A stretch of DNA of 64,000 bases from Cristatella mucedo (taxonomy: Eukaryota > Bryozoa > Phylactolaemata > Cristatellidae): contig WPIO01000020.1 in assembly GCA_009760855.2 (NCBI GenBank), positions 4,442,001-4,506,000 of the forward strand, given 5' to 3'. The position numbers and the translations under genes are program-made. This document shows positions 32,115-42,594 of this stretch, in pieces. The notes beneath the pieces are model-generated. The model was not told the origin of the DNA. It made no database searches and saw nothing but the letters and a program-made list of their open reading frames with translations. Within the stretch, counting starts at the first letter, position 1. Every line of letters begins with the position of its first letter.

Positions 32115-32744
32115 CTGTGAAAACGTTCAGGTTACTGCTTGGAGCTTTTGGGGGGAGGTAGGAATGTGCCCAGGTTCAGGCCCACTATTCTTCATGCGAG
32201 CAGGCGATTGCTCTCGTGGCTGGCTGTATGTTATCTCTTGCTGATATTATCTGTACAAATATTATATATTAATTAAATAATAATAATTATTATTAATACA
32301 TCCGCAGAAAAAAGGATGGAAAGGATCCACTTCCCGGCATAAATTCAACCATTGGCTGGTACTCAGCGAATAAAGTATAGAGCCGTCGTGCACACATAGA
32401 GTACAGGTGAAATTCCGCGTTTTCCACGAGTTTCCGACGAATCTGGGCTAAGTAGCAGGCGTGCATCGTTAAGCCGATGTATTCTGGTGAAAATTAAAGC
32501 TGCCGGTGTGGGTGCGGCAGCACAGACGGCTACAGCTTCGTCAACGGCTTCTCAGAGCAAACCCCAGAAACCGAGATGTGTCGAAGGTAGCTACACGAGT
32601 TCAGGTAGAAACGTTCTCACTCTCTTCAGAAACCGATCTTATTCGAACTAGGTCCTAAGAAAGATGCAGTTTAAACGTGCACCGTAGATGCTTACAGCAT
32701 ACATAACATTAAAAAAGTCCTTATGTAAACGCCGTATTATACAC
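32115..32744. other. MEGF6-like intron, no supported feature
   Basis: An AT-rich TAATAAT run lies at 32,260-32,300. Nothing else recognised. Confidence 0.45.
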
Positions 32745-33020
32745 CTAAATTAAAATGCACCTATTTATGACAATATTTAGTGGGTCCCTGTGATGCGTCC
32801 TTTATGTGCTTATGCATGCTGACACTGTACATGCTGTCACTAACCACACTTGCATGCTGACCCCATGCATGTCACCCCTAACCATGATATTCTTGTTGTT
32901 TATCAAGCATGATACCACTCACCATTCGATCGTGTTTCCTTTGCAGCCAATGTCAAGCACATAGAAAGAGATTGAATTCTCTGTGGGTGCTTTATCAGTT
33001 CATTATTGCTATTATTATTC
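32745..33020 (+). mobile_element. L2-like LINE 3' end (family 1)
   Basis: Starts at the last ORF codons (TTAAAATGCACCTATTTATGA), then carries the complete 3' UTR with the repeated GCATGCTGAC words, the tail hairpin (ATAGAAAGAGATTGAATTCT) and an (ATT)n end. Confidence 0.9.
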
Positions 33021-34250
33021 ATAGTATTCTGTCTAGCCTTCCATAGGAGAGATTAATCCGGGCAAAACTCCGTGAAGCTATTATTGATAAGGGATGTCAT
33101 GGAGCAAATGTATGCACAGTGGCTTGCAAGCAAAGTGGCTTGCAAGCAAAGTTATCTTGCTTGTTCAGTATATTTCTTGCATTATAGCTGAATACCTTGT
33201 ATTGCTGTTCATTTGCCAACTCTTTATTAGTCGATGGTGCTGTGGCATTGGAAAAACGTTTGCCTACTAAATCGATCAGATTGTGACAGTGCTTCGGATA
33301 TTTAGCTGCTACCGAATAATAGTAACTAGGAACCAGAAATATCTCAAACTAGGGTTTACAAATATCAAAGGCAGTAATTGTTGGTAGCTATACTTTAGGT
33401 TTCGAGCTAGTCAGTTGATATGCATGGCTGGTTTTGTACACGTGTGATGTCTATGGCTATAGAATATACAGCTCCACAAACACAGACATTGGCTTGTTAT
33501 ATGTTCTCTTTCAATGTACATTGTGTGCATGCAGATTCATGTATTCATGTTTATCTGCATGTACAACTTACATACATTTATTTATCCATACCTATTCACG
33601 CGCCTAATGCAACGAGCGTCACATGTGCAACAAAATAAAGCACAAGAAAACTGTGTTGCTTTATGACAGTGATGCTATAGAAACAAAACGGCTGTGTCGT
33701 GCGTCTGCTGTTCCCCTTCGGCGACTCCGAGTCGGTGATTTCCAAGTGGACAGTGTTATGCACTACTGTGTTGACGACAACAAATGTACTGTCCTCACTG
33801 CTGGCTGGTTTTGCAGCTGGTTCTGCTAACTCACCATTGAGAGCAGCATCCCTAATTACACTTGTGGTTCGCATGTTCTAGTCATCAATTTTTCAAATGC
33901 TGTACTGATTCCTATATTGACTTATAGACATTGGCATTTTTCGCACTTAGTTTCAGAACGAATGGAGGAATATTTCGTTTTCTCTCATTTTTGCCTTCTG
34001 CTTTTGGAGATAAGGCTGTACGACAATCACCGATACATAATATTTCGTGCTTCTTCGATGGTGTCTGAAGACAGTTTGCATGCCTTTTTTTAAGCAAAAC
34101 AGCCACATTTTTCTGGGGCTTCATTTAAGGACGTTATAATAAGCCCGGCTACCTTTGGTTTTAGTTTAAAAGTACTTCTTATCAGCTATTTGCACTTTTG
34201 TTGGGGCTGTTATAGCTTTAGTTTTGTGAAACATCGCAGGAATTCTTAAG
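33021..34250. other. MEGF6-like intron, no supported feature
   Basis: A 17-base direct duplication (AGTGGCTTGCAAGCAAA) occurs at 33,118-33,151. No exon or element recognised. Confidence 0.45.
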
Positions 34251-34267
34251 TAGAGAGAAAGAGAGAA

Positions 34268-34300
<33 letters not shown>

Positions 34301-34325
34301 AAAAGAGAGAGAGAGAGAGAGATAA
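34251..34325. repeat. (GA)n-rich microsatellite
   Basis: GAGA runs with GAAA interruptions over about 75 bases. Confidence 0.9.
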
Positions 34326-34999
34326 AGGAGAGAGGGGCCATTGGCCTCAGGATTTGCTCACTGAACGATTTGCAGACCTCAGAGTGCGTTGAATAGGGAG
34401 TAATGAGTAGCACATTTCCAAGAAATACTTACACTTTATATGTGGCAAGACGCAATGCTAGCTTTTGGTTGTAGAACTAACGGGGGCATACAATGACCCT
34501 GAAGTAGCTCTACTAGCCCCCAGTATTGACTTTTCATAGATAGTCACTTTCTCCATTGGTTTGAAAACTACCCATCGAACTTTGCTCGGAAATGCAATCG
34601 GCGATTCTGCATAGCCTACAGACTCCTTTACTATCTCCAGTCACATTCACAACTTCTAGCATCCTGACGATATTCATCTTATTTGTTTTTGCTTAATTGA
34701 ATCCGCTTGTGCCGTGCCTTTTGGGACTGCCGGTGTGCAGCCTCTCTGAGTCAGGGTGCATGCCCCTTTTTCAGGATGGCATCTGTTATGATGGCTGACT
34801 CTTGCAAAGTCCGAGTTACACTCTTCACCAAGAAGGTTTGGCCCCTTAACGAACTCCTTGCTACCCTTGTGCCAGTTTTTTTTTCTTTTTCGAGCCTGCT
34901 GATGAGATTCAAAATGATCTCAAAGTAAAGCCTTCTCCAGCGATAATAAATGAGGCTCGAATGCACGATCCCAGCAACTCCAAAGATACAGATATAATG
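34326..34999. other. MEGF6-like intron, no supported feature
   Basis: No exon or element recognised. Confidence 0.45.
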
Positions 35000-35037
35000 C
35001 ACACACACACGCACGCACGCACACACACACACACACA

Positions 35038-35078
<41 letters not shown>
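35000..35078. repeat. Palindromic (CA)n-(GT)n microsatellite
   Basis: About 41 bases of CA with CG interruptions, followed directly by about 38 bases of GT. The arms are complementary and could pair. Confidence 0.95.
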
Positions 35079-35233
35079 ATCATACAAATTTAGGAATCCG
35101 TTTTTAAATAAATGCAATGTCACATTGTTATCGGTTTGACTCTGTATGCACCGATTACTCACGAACACGATAAATTCTGGCCGTGCAACAAAGCAGTTCA
35201 ATTTCCAGCGCTGGTATTTGAGCTGCTTCTTAC

Positions 35234-35453
35234 CGATCACAGTGTCCCTTGTCGCCACAGTCGCATTTGCGGTCGCAGTCTGTGCCCCAGCTGCCATGCT
35301 GGCACGGTACTTCACAAGCTGGCCCCGTCCATCCAGGCGTACATTTGCATACACCGGTCTCAGCATCGCATCCACCTCCATTGGTGCACAGACACTTCTG
35401 AGCGCAGCTGACTCCAAAGTAGCCATCCATGCACGAGTGTTCACACAGGGCTC
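35234..35453 (-). CDS. MEGF6: MEGF6-like exon, end of EGF 12, EGF 13 and start of EGF 14
   Basis: Phase 1 in (acceptor GCAATCGTAG), phase 2 out (donor GTAAGA), 220 bases. It encodes ALCEHSC closing repeat 12, then MDGYFGVSCAQKCLCTNGGG and CDAETGVCKCTPGWTGPAC (13), then QHGSWGTDCDRKCDCGDKGH (start of 14). The split Gly codon at its start and the split Arg codon at its end both fit the neighbouring exons. Confidence 0.92.
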
Positions 35454-36098
35454 CTACGATTGCATTGTGCGAGCGATTGATAAGGAGACAGCTCGAGATG
35501 AGAAAGATAAATGACGTGAAGCCTGCGGCTAAGAATTCAATAAAGAAAGAGCCAACCATTTACAGTTAGGATGTCATTGCAAGCTGAGCATTTTAATACT
35601 AGGATATTGTAATACTAGGATATTTTGAGTGCTCTAACCTTGACACCCATGATAATTCAGCAAGGAAGTGAAACTACAGTAGCAGAATAAGCAACATTAA
35701 TCGAAGCAGTCAGTTTAGTCAGCAATGACAGATCCTGCTGAGCTAAAGGGATGAGTGGACAACCAAATGCAGTCCATTCGGAGTCACTTGAAAAGTCTTA
35801 ACATGTTTAATTGCTGGTCCCTGAGAGATGTATATAGTTTTTTTAATTATGACCGAATAAAGACATAAAAATACAAAAAGGGGTTCAACGTGTTTGCTTT
35901 TGTGAGTTAAGACCGTGAGGAACTGCTAAATATCAGCTTTGGCATAGCAAGTCAGAGCTGGTAACAAGGAGAACAAGCAGAGAAATAAAAGAAATACGGC
36001 GTGTTTTTATTATATGAACATGCTAAAATAAGCAGACATTTTGGTTCGGCTCCAATGCAGCCCATAAACTATTCAAGTGCAATGCTTCTTCAATATTC
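35454..36098. other. MEGF6-like intron, no supported feature
   Basis: No exon or element recognised. Confidence 0.45.
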
Positions 36099-36160
36099 CT
36101 AGAGAGAGAGAGATAGAGAAAGAGACGGAGAAAGAGAGAGAGAGAGAAAGAGAGACAGAG

Positions 36161-36230
<70 letters not shown>
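36099..36230. repeat. (GA)n microsatellite
   Basis: About 130 bases of GA, pure from about 36,171 to 36,230. Confidence 0.95.
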
Positions 36231-36231
<1 letters not shown>

Positions 36232-36360
36232 ACAAGAGACATCAAGCAAGATGGACAGCAAGAGGTAAGCAAAAAGCCATGGAGGTGGAGGGACCCGGAG
36301 ACCGATAGAGAAACAGTCATAGCATGTGCATGTGCTAACTCGAGCAAACAATATGCTTTG

Positions 36361-36428
36361 GGAGTGTGTTTGTGTGTGTGTGTGTGTCTTTCTGGGCGTG
36401 TGTGTGTCTTTCTGGGCGTGTATGTGTT
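36361..36428. repeat. GT-rich tract with a tandem 22-base word
   Basis: GT run containing two copies of TGTGTGTCTTTCTGGGCG. Confidence 0.85.
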
Positions 36429-36440
36429 TGTTGAAAAATA

Positions 36441-36580
36441 TAATTCATTCGTATAGCACCCTAAGAGAACTTGATCTCTATTCAGGCGCTTCACATATGC
36501 CTCGGGGGCTCGAGACCGCGACTTCAGCCAGACCTTGGTCGAGGCAAGCACCTTAACTGCCGGACCAAACCAGCTTGGCG
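36441..36580 (-). repeat. tRNA-derived SINE
   Basis: Minus strand: head with TTTGGTCCGGCAGTTAAGG (A-box region) and GAAGTCGCGGTCTCGAGCCC (B-box region), then AAGCGCCTGAATAGAGATCA, AGTTCTCTTAGGGTGCTATA and CGAATGAATT. The tail AGAGATCAAGTTCTCTTAGG is almost the LINE tail hairpin. Confidence 0.88.
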
Positions 36581-36880
36581 TTTGTCTGTATGGGTGTGTC
36601 TGTGTGTGTGTGATCATGCACGTTTGTGTACATGTATGTGTTTGTATGTGTGTCCATGTGTGCCCGTGTGAGTGGTGTGCAGTTCAAGTACAAGCACTGC
36701 TGTAGTGTACAAGTTGTGTCATCTTAGAAGGACCAGAATGACTTGCAAATAGTGCACGAACACGTGGGGTCGAAAGCAGGGTTCGGACAATGTAGCCAGT
36801 GGCAGGAAAACGAGGCAATCCTCCAACAGTAGAACTTTCGCAATCGACCAAGCATGCAGCTCGGAGCTTTCGAGCAGTAC
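36581..36880. other. MEGF6-like intron, GT-rich start
   Basis: GT-rich sequence continues to about 36,670; nothing else recognised before the exon. Confidence 0.5.
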
Positions 36881-37069
36881 CTCGGAATCCTGGTGGGCAG
36901 AAGCAACGACCGTATTGCGGGTCGCACGTGGCGCCGTTCTTGCAAGCACACGTTTCGTTGCATCCTGGCCCAAACGAGCCGGGAGAGCACGGGGTCAAGC
37001 AGCCCGGGCCGCTGTACCCATGAGCGCAGTGACACTCGCCGGTGACAGGACTGCACCGTGCCCCATTCC
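36881..37069 (-). CDS. MEGF6: MEGF6-like exon, most of EGF 11 and EGF 12
   Basis: Acceptor ACCTTGCAG and donor GTACTG, 189 bases, phase 1 at both ends, both falling inside repeats. It encodes NGARCSPVTGECHCAHGYSG, PGCLTPC, then SPGSFGPGCNETCACKNGAT and CDPQYGRCFCPPGFR. The split codon from the previous exon gives Trp before NGARC, an unusual residue at that place. Confidence 0.92.
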
Positions 37070-37200
37070 CTGCAAGGTTATAAGCAATTCGAGATTTACG
37101 CGACCGTCGGCAGATCAAGTGCACGCCAGGAGCAATGTCTGCAATGCACTTTCTGCATCTGGCACTGTCTTTCTGCATCCTTTCTGCATTTGTCACTCAC

Positions 37201-37380
37201 AGCACGAGCAAGCCGATTGGCAGTCGACGCCGAAGAAACCGTCGGGGCACGGCTTGTCACAGTGCGTGTCCCTCCAGCCAGCCGCGCACACGCAGGCGCC
37301 GCTGATGTGGTCGCAGCTGGCGCCGTTCTGGCATTCGCAGCGCTTGCTGCAGCCGGGCCCGAAAACTCCCACCGGACACT
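37201..37380 (-). CDS. MEGF6: MEGF6-like exon, EGF 10 and first part of EGF 11
   Basis: Acceptor GCTCTTTCAG and donor GTGAGT, 180 bases, phase 1 at both ends. It encodes PVGVFGPGCSKRCECQNGAS, CDHISGACVCAAGWRDTHC, then PDGFFGVDCQSACSC, where the exon stops between the fourth and fifth cysteines. Trp-Arg-Asp replaces the common Trp-x-Gly of the last loop in repeat 10. Confidence 0.93.
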
Positions 37381-37613
37381 CTGAAAGAGCATGACGAGAG
37401 GATGCACGTCGAGCATGCAGGCTGAGCATCCCGTTGGAGGGCTTTGCCTCGCCGCTGCCGACGGAGCCCACTGCCGACGGTAACAGCGCTGGTCGGGCTA
37501 GCAGGCCAGAGCCAACCGGCTAGCTCTGCGGCCAGCACCGCTTGGTGAGTGCGCCGCTGCCGCCGCTAGGCCGCGCCGCCGGAGGAGCACCAATGCAGCC
37601 AAAGAGCACTCAC

Positions 37614-37871
37614 TGTCGGAGCACTCGGCGCCCCTCCAGCCTGACGAGCAGACGCACTCTCCGGACCTCGGATCGCACTCGGCGCTGTTCTTGCACAAAC
37701 ACGTGCGGTTGCACGCCAGTCCCCAGGTGCCCGCGCCGCAACCTATCTCGCACAGCTGACCCGTCCAGCCGGCACTGCACGCACAGGCGCCGGTTGCCGG
37801 ATCGCAGCGGCCTCCGTTCTCGCAGCGACATCTCTGAAGACAGTGCGGCCCGAAACGATCCTCTGGACAAG
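37614..37871 (-). CDS. MEGF6: MEGF6-like exon, EGF 8 and 9
   Basis: Acceptor GCGTTGCAG and donor GTGAGT, 258 bases, phase 1 at both ends. It encodes PEDRFGPHCLQRCRCENGGR and CDPATGACACSAGWTGQLC, then GAGTWGLACNRTCLCKNSAE and CDPRSGECVCSSGWRGAEC. Both repeats are canonical. Confidence 0.94.
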
Positions 37872-38571
37872 CTGCAACGCACGGAATTGGCAAAGATTTC
37901 TTCGGGCTCAGCGTCTGCACAAATGGGGCTGCAAACGGCATCTCGGATTTCTTTTGTTTCTTATTTCTAATCACTCGGCTGGTGCGTTTCAACATTTCCG
38001 GGTTTAAAAAACGAATGTAATATCTTGTCTTTCATTAAACAAATAGATACACATTTGTATAGCATGCATTATTAGTGTTATGCGCCTTTATATTGCCTGC
38101 CAGTTCTGCAGCAGGTGGATCTTTACTGATCTCTACAATCGGGGTGGAAGCCTTTTGAAGCTCTTTTGCTGCTCTCAAAGCGAAAGGTCCCTCCATTTTG
38201 CTGCCATCAGCAACTATAGGCAACCTAGTCCAATATTGATAATAAGATTAAGATCAGTAATACATGCCTCAACGAATGACAAGAGCTAAGGAATGCGTTT
38301 TCGCCCGCTTGCCATCTACCTAGTTTTGCCTTCACCATCTGAATTGGTTCCATGTTTCACTTGCATAGAATAGTCTTTAAAATGCGAATTTCACCAGGAA
38401 GAGGGACAACCACACCGTAGCACCACTCTTGCTGCTTCCGGTCACATGCCTCTGAATGCATTGACTGACTGGCCGGGCGGATGCAGCAGCAGCAGCACTA
38501 GCGACCAGCACGACGGCATGTCGGCCATCGGTGGCAGCCCTACATCGACAGGGTCGTTGTGCAGGGCTCAC
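37872..38571. other. MEGF6-like intron, no supported feature
   Basis: Nothing recognised other than short GCA-rich runs near 38,480-38,500. Confidence 0.5.
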
Positions 38572-38700
38572 CTTGAGAGCAGGTCGGGCCGAACCAGCCG
38601 GCAGAGCACAAGCACTCTCCGTTGACGGGGTCCGTACGAGCACCGTTTCGGCACAAACTAATGCTCGAGCAGTTCAGACCCCACGCTCCACCGCTGCATT
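38572..38700 (-). CDS. MEGF6: MEGF6-like exon, EGF 7 lacking two cysteines
   Basis: Acceptor TTCTTTACAG and donor GTGAGC, 129 bases, phase 1 at both ends, open throughout. It encodes SGGAWGLNCSSISLCRNGAR, then TDPVNGECLCSAGWFG and PTC. Alignment to its neighbours puts Ser (AGT) at the third cysteine and Thr (ACG) at the fifth. In laminin-type EGFs the pairs are 1-3, 2-4, 5-6 and 7-8, so cysteines 1 and 6 would lose their partners. The exon still has good splice sites and is not otherwise damaged. Confidence 0.9.
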
Positions 38701-38834
38701 CTGTAAAGAAACGTTGTCAAACATTGGCTCACTGAACGATACGCTGGACACCGCGCTCGGTCCAAGCAGCGAGCCCTCGGGTGGAAGAGCCCGCATGCCA
38801 ATGCTGACGATAGAATACAGCGAGCGACCTTCAC

Positions 38835-38960
38835 CTTCTTCACACGACGGGCCGCGCCTGCCGGCCTGGCACAGGCACTTGCCCGAGACTGCCTCGCACG
38901 GGCTGCCGGAGCACGTGCACGTCTTGTCGCACCCACGACCGAACGTCCCGGCTGGGCAGG
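38835..38960 (-). CDS. MEGF6: MEGF6-like exon, EGF 6
   Basis: Acceptor TTCATTGCAG and donor GTGAAG, 126 bases, phase 1 at both ends. It encodes PAGTFGRGCDKTCTCSGSPC, EAVSGKCLCQAGRRG and PSCEE. All eight cysteines are present; the Asn-Gly before the fifth is replaced by Ser-Gly-Ser-Pro, making the loop one residue shorter. Confidence 0.93.
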
Positions 38961-39116
38961 CTGCAATGAATGCGGTGCTGCTTGGTTGCTGCTTATGACC
39001 ATTCTAGCAGACGCTGCGATTGCAATACGGCAAGCTAGGCAGCTCTGCAGTCCTCGGCCTGTTTCTTTGTCAGCTGCCGACGCAACCACAACTACTTATT
39101 GAATGATTTTGAAATA

Positions 39117-39152
<36 letters not shown>

Positions 39153-39289
39153 AGCAGGCAGCTCTGAGAATGCTTTCACGGCTTCTCGAAGTCGTGCGGG
39201 CATGTGCTGCATGCACTGCAAATGGGCCACGAGCAAGCGCAGCACTAGGAGCGAGCATTCTAACAGCGAACGCCGACGGCTTCGCGTAC
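38961..39289. other. MEGF6-like intron with (CT)n
   Basis: A CT microsatellite lies at 39,121-39,150. No other feature. Confidence 0.6.
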
Positions 39290-39450
39290 CTTGGTCGCAC
39301 TTAGTCCCAGTCCAGCCGGGAGGGCAGTTCCGGTGGCAAGCCCCGGTCTCTGCGTCGCATGCCAGCGGTGCGGTGCACGTGCACTTAGACTTGCAGCCAG
39401 GGCCCCACAGACCTTCGGGACACGGCAGCTGACACTGGTCGCCATGGAAC
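39290..39450 (-). CDS. MEGF6: MEGF6-like exon, end of EGF 4 and EGF 5
   Basis: Acceptor TTTCCGACAG (phase 2) and donor GTACGC (phase 1), 161 bases. It encodes FHGDQCQLPC closing repeat 4, then PEGLWGPGCKSKCTCTAPLA and CDAETGACHRNCPPGWTG. In repeat 5 the sixth and seventh cysteines are three residues apart (CHRNC) instead of one. Confidence 0.92.
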
Positions 39451-39651
39451 CTGTCGGAAACAGAAGCGTGCCTGCGTCACTCGAGCCCCAAGCGTCACTC
39501 GAACCTGGTGCACGCCTGCGCGCTGAGCTCTCGAGCCCCGGCGTCGTGGGTGGCGAGCTCGAGGCCATAGGCCGCTGGGTTTGCCGCCGTCCTCCCCCTC
39601 CCCGGGGAGGAGGGGGACGGCCGCGTGGTGGCAAAGAGAGCGAGCGCTCAC

Positions 39652-39880
39652 CCTGCCTTGCAGGTGCAGGCACCGCTCTGAGCATCACACCACATCGTAC
39701 TGCTCGCGACGCAGTCACAGCGATCGAGGCAGTTGGAGCCCCAGCTGCCTGCCGGGCACGGTTTCTCGCACGAGCCACCGAAGTAACCCGCTGCGCATCG
39801 GCAGAAGCCGAAAACGCGGTCGCAGTAGCCAGTGGAGCAGGCCGTCGGACAAGGGCGGTCGCACAGTTGACCGTAGTAGC
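39652..39880 (-). CDS. MEGF6: MEGF6-like exon, EGF 3 and most of EGF 4
   Basis: Acceptor TGTCTTTCAG (phase 1) and donor GTGAGC (phase 2), 229 bases. It encodes YYGQLCDRPCPTACSTGYC, DRVFGFCRCAAGYFG and GSCEKPC, then PAGSWGSNCLDRCDCVASST and MWCDAQSGACTCKAG. Repeat 3 has a shortened middle with cysteines at PTAC and TGYC; repeat 4 lacks Asn-Gly-Ala. The split Gly codon joins the next exon at FHGDQC. Confidence 0.92.
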
Positions 39881-40190
39881 CTGAAAGACATCAGCATGTC
39901 GAACAGTTGGCAGGCGGTGGTTTCAGTTTATCAAGTTATTTTTAAGCTGATCTGTGGGAGCAGCAGCTGATGGGCAACAGTCGATGCAACCCGAAAGCCG
40001 ATCGCTAAGGCAAGGCAATCTAATCGCACGGCAGCCGCCGTCAGTGGGATCTGTGTCTCGTCTTGAGCCGAGCTGGCATGCCATCATCTGGCCATCAGCC
40101 CCACGTAGATGGCAGCCGAGCGTGCACGACGGTGAGCCGAGAGCAGGAATAGAAGCTGAATGAATGAATGCAGCAGGAGTAGGTGCTTAC
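39881..40190. other. MEGF6-like intron, no other feature
   Basis: Short intron, nothing recognised. Confidence 0.5.
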
Positions 40191-40320
40191 CAGCAGGGCA
40201 GCCGTCTTCGCAGCGATCGCCTTTGACGCCAGGTGGACACTGACACTTGCCGGTCACGTGATGACACTTGCCACCATTCTGGCATGTACATATCTGGTTG
40301 CAGCCTTCGCCGTATGTACC
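40191..40320 (-). CDS. MEGF6: MEGF6-like exon, EGF 2
   Basis: Acceptor TTCTGCTATTAG and donor GTAAGC, 130 bases, phase 0 in and phase 1 out. It encodes [34 protein letters not shown] and DRCEDGCPA. The first cysteine of the repeat is supplied by the previous exon (NQTCAQ). Confidence 0.92.
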
Positions 40321-40929
40321 CTAATAGCAGAAGGAAAGTAAAGAGTGACGGATGCCGAGACATTGCAGTGGCCACGTTTAGTACAGATCTAGACTAGGCT
40401 GCCATTGAATTGCTTCGACTCGGCAAAGATGGTAGAGGAGGGGTGAGCAGTGGGGGGGGGGAGGATGGAGCAGGATCGAGGCAGAGCCAAACACCTGCTG
40501 GCTGCTATCGCTCATGTGCCGCTGGCTCATTGATTCCAGTGATTCCTGAAAGCAGTACTTCGTATGGCGAATCCTATAATCGGATGCTAGCTTGTGCACG
40601 TATAAACACAGCCATGGGATGCCTCCTCATCAGCTGCATGCTGTGGAAAAAAGCACGAAACCAATGCGCTAAATATGTGCACGTGGGCACGTTCCTTCCA
40701 GACAGCTGCAGTGCTACGGCCCGCCGAGTTTCCCGATTCGCTGTCGACTGCATGGGCAAAGGCAGGGAGCAAATACAAAAGCCCCATTCCACCCTCCCCC
40801 AGCATGATCTCTATATCTGTCGCCGAAGGCAAGCATTTTCTTTTGCAGGATTGGCACGCATGCACCGCCTCCGCCTGTAATTGCACAAAGCCAGCAAGAC
40901 CAAGTGGGTATATTGCTGAAGGGATTTAT
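40321..40929. other. MEGF6-like intron, no supported feature
   Basis: G-run near 40,451-40,461. Open frames here are unlike known proteins. Confidence 0.45.
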
Positions 40930-41392
40930 AGCGGCTTAATCGGAGCCTAATTGGCTTTCGATGTGCATCTGGTAGCCAATGGACTCACGGAGCAAAGTGA
41001 GAGGCGTAGCCGAGTTAGGGGGGACAGAGAAGCACGGAAGTGAGCAGCACAGGAAGTGAGCAGCACAGGAAGTGAGCAGCACAGGAAGTGAGCAGCACAG
41101 GAAGTGAGCAGCACAGGACAACTGCAAAGCATTTGCCGAGAGTCGGCAGCAGGTAAGAAGATGTCGTTGAACAAGAATCCTACAAGTGACTTCAACGGTC
41201 AAGGAGTCGGGGAGCTAGAGCTTCTGCCGGCGAAAGTCTTTCGGTGGAAAAATGGAGCAGCTAATCAATTTTTATTAGAGACCCTGAGAGCGGGAGGAGG
41301 CTGAAATTGGTGCTGCAGTTCTGCTAGGTATGAAGATCCAATCCACGGCAGGCTTCGCGGGTCAGAGCAAAAGTGATCCTCTACATCCGTCG
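40930..41392 (-). repeat. Family-2 repeat copy with an internal minisatellite
   Basis: The two ends match the copies at 58,685 and 59,165 (GGCTTTCGATGTGCATCTGG and TGGTAGCCAATGGACTCACG on one side, GCTAGAGCTTCTGCCGGCG and GAGGCTGAAATTGGTGC on the other). Its centre is replaced by a 16-base tandem array, listed next. Confidence 0.75.
41040..41119. repeat. 16-base minisatellite, five units
   Basis: Five tandem copies of GTGAGCAGCACAGGAA, nearly identical, inside the family-2 repeat where other copies have the single related string GTAGCAGCTCAGGA. The array looks like an expansion of that string. Confidence 0.95.
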
Positions 41393-41658
41393 ATCAAACG
41401 AGAGCCGTTGCAGCGGCTTAGGAGAAAGTAGGTCTCAAAATTCCTACATTTATTAGCCTGGCTTGCAGATATGTTCATCACTAGCTGCAGATGCTGTGGC
41501 TTTTTTTTTAGGTGAGGTGGCCAATACTGCCAATACTGAACTCCAGTAGTCTCGTGAAGGCAGAGCAGGTGGAGCTCCTCCTGCTCTGTCTCTTCGGCCA
41601 CCATCAGCCACACCTCTGGAGCAGCGGCGACCTGCAGCAGCAGCAGACGGCTGCTTAC

Positions 41659-41801
41659 CTGAGCACAAGTCTGGTTGCATATGTAGCCAGTCCAGCCGGG
41701 AGTGCAGCTGCAGCTTCTCCTGTCGGCGCTGCACACCGAGCCCCGCAGACACGAGGCGCACGTGTACTGGCAGTCCTCGCCGAAAGTGCCGGCAAAGCAA
41801 T
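41659..41801 (-). CDS. MEGF6: MEGF6-like exon, EGF 1 of the laminin-type block
   Basis: Acceptor CTTCGACTGCAG (phase 1) and donor GTAAGC (phase 0), 143 bases. It encodes CFAGTFGEDCQYTCASCLRG, SVCSADRRSCSCTPGWTG and YICNQTCAQ. The third and fourth cysteines are two residues apart and the Asn-Gly motif is missing, so this first repeat is the most divergent normal one. Confidence 0.92.
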
Positions 41802-42275
41802 CTGCAGTCGAAGGTAATCATGACTCAACTTGTCGAGCAGGCACGGGCAAAAGCTCTTTAAGCCGGCTGGGCGCATACGAGAATGCAAACTTTAAAAAAG
41901 AGAGACTCTTCGTCGTGTGATCTAGCGCAATACTGGCGCTGTCGTGCGATTGGGCATCGGCGCCAGAGGACTAGCAGCGCCTCTGGGCAGAGCGCACGAC
42001 TCGATTGGTGCTCGCTCGCACGAGGAGTGCCCACCCGAACTGCTGCCTGCTCAGCGTGGACGAGCTGGTAGATTTGGGCACGACGAATGCGGTCTTATAA
42101 GATTCATCTAGCTTGAAAACGTGTAGGACGAGGCTGCGCACTAGCTCGTCTCCAGGCATGCATCTCTTTACCAATGCCACGAGACTTTTTTTTTTATAAA
42201 ATTCCTGAAATCTTGCCAGCCTCAAATGCTTATGCACGCACACACGCACACACAGAGGCACACCCATGCACACTT

Positions 42276-42276
<1 letters not shown>
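41802..42276. other. MEGF6-like intron, no supported feature
   Basis: No exon or element recognised. Confidence 0.45.
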
Positions 42277-42329
<53 letters not shown>

Positions 42330-42357
42330 AGTCTCTCTCTCTCTCTAAGTCTCTCTT
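42277..42357. repeat. (CT)n microsatellite
   Basis: CT tract with two TAAGT interruptions near 42,329 and 42,346. Confidence 0.95.
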
Positions 42358-42594
42358 TTACTCATTGATGGACTTTCTTCTTGTCTACTCCTTTTCTTAG
42401 CTGCCCCCTGCTTAGTTTCTACCTCGACACGTTAGAAAGCAGCAGTCGCTGCCGGTACTCATGAGCCCCACCCACCCACAGCCACTGCCTCTGCCGTTCG
42501 AGCACAACGCACAAATTAAAAAGCAGATGAGCCGGATTTGTTTACAGATACTAGCTTTTATGGGAGCAGACTGCTGCAAGCTCGGCTAAAAAAT

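Noticed and set aside
41040-41119. Regular short repeats considered as a CRISPR-like array
   Set aside because: The 16-base units are directly adjoining with no spacers, in an animal genome; it is a minisatellite.
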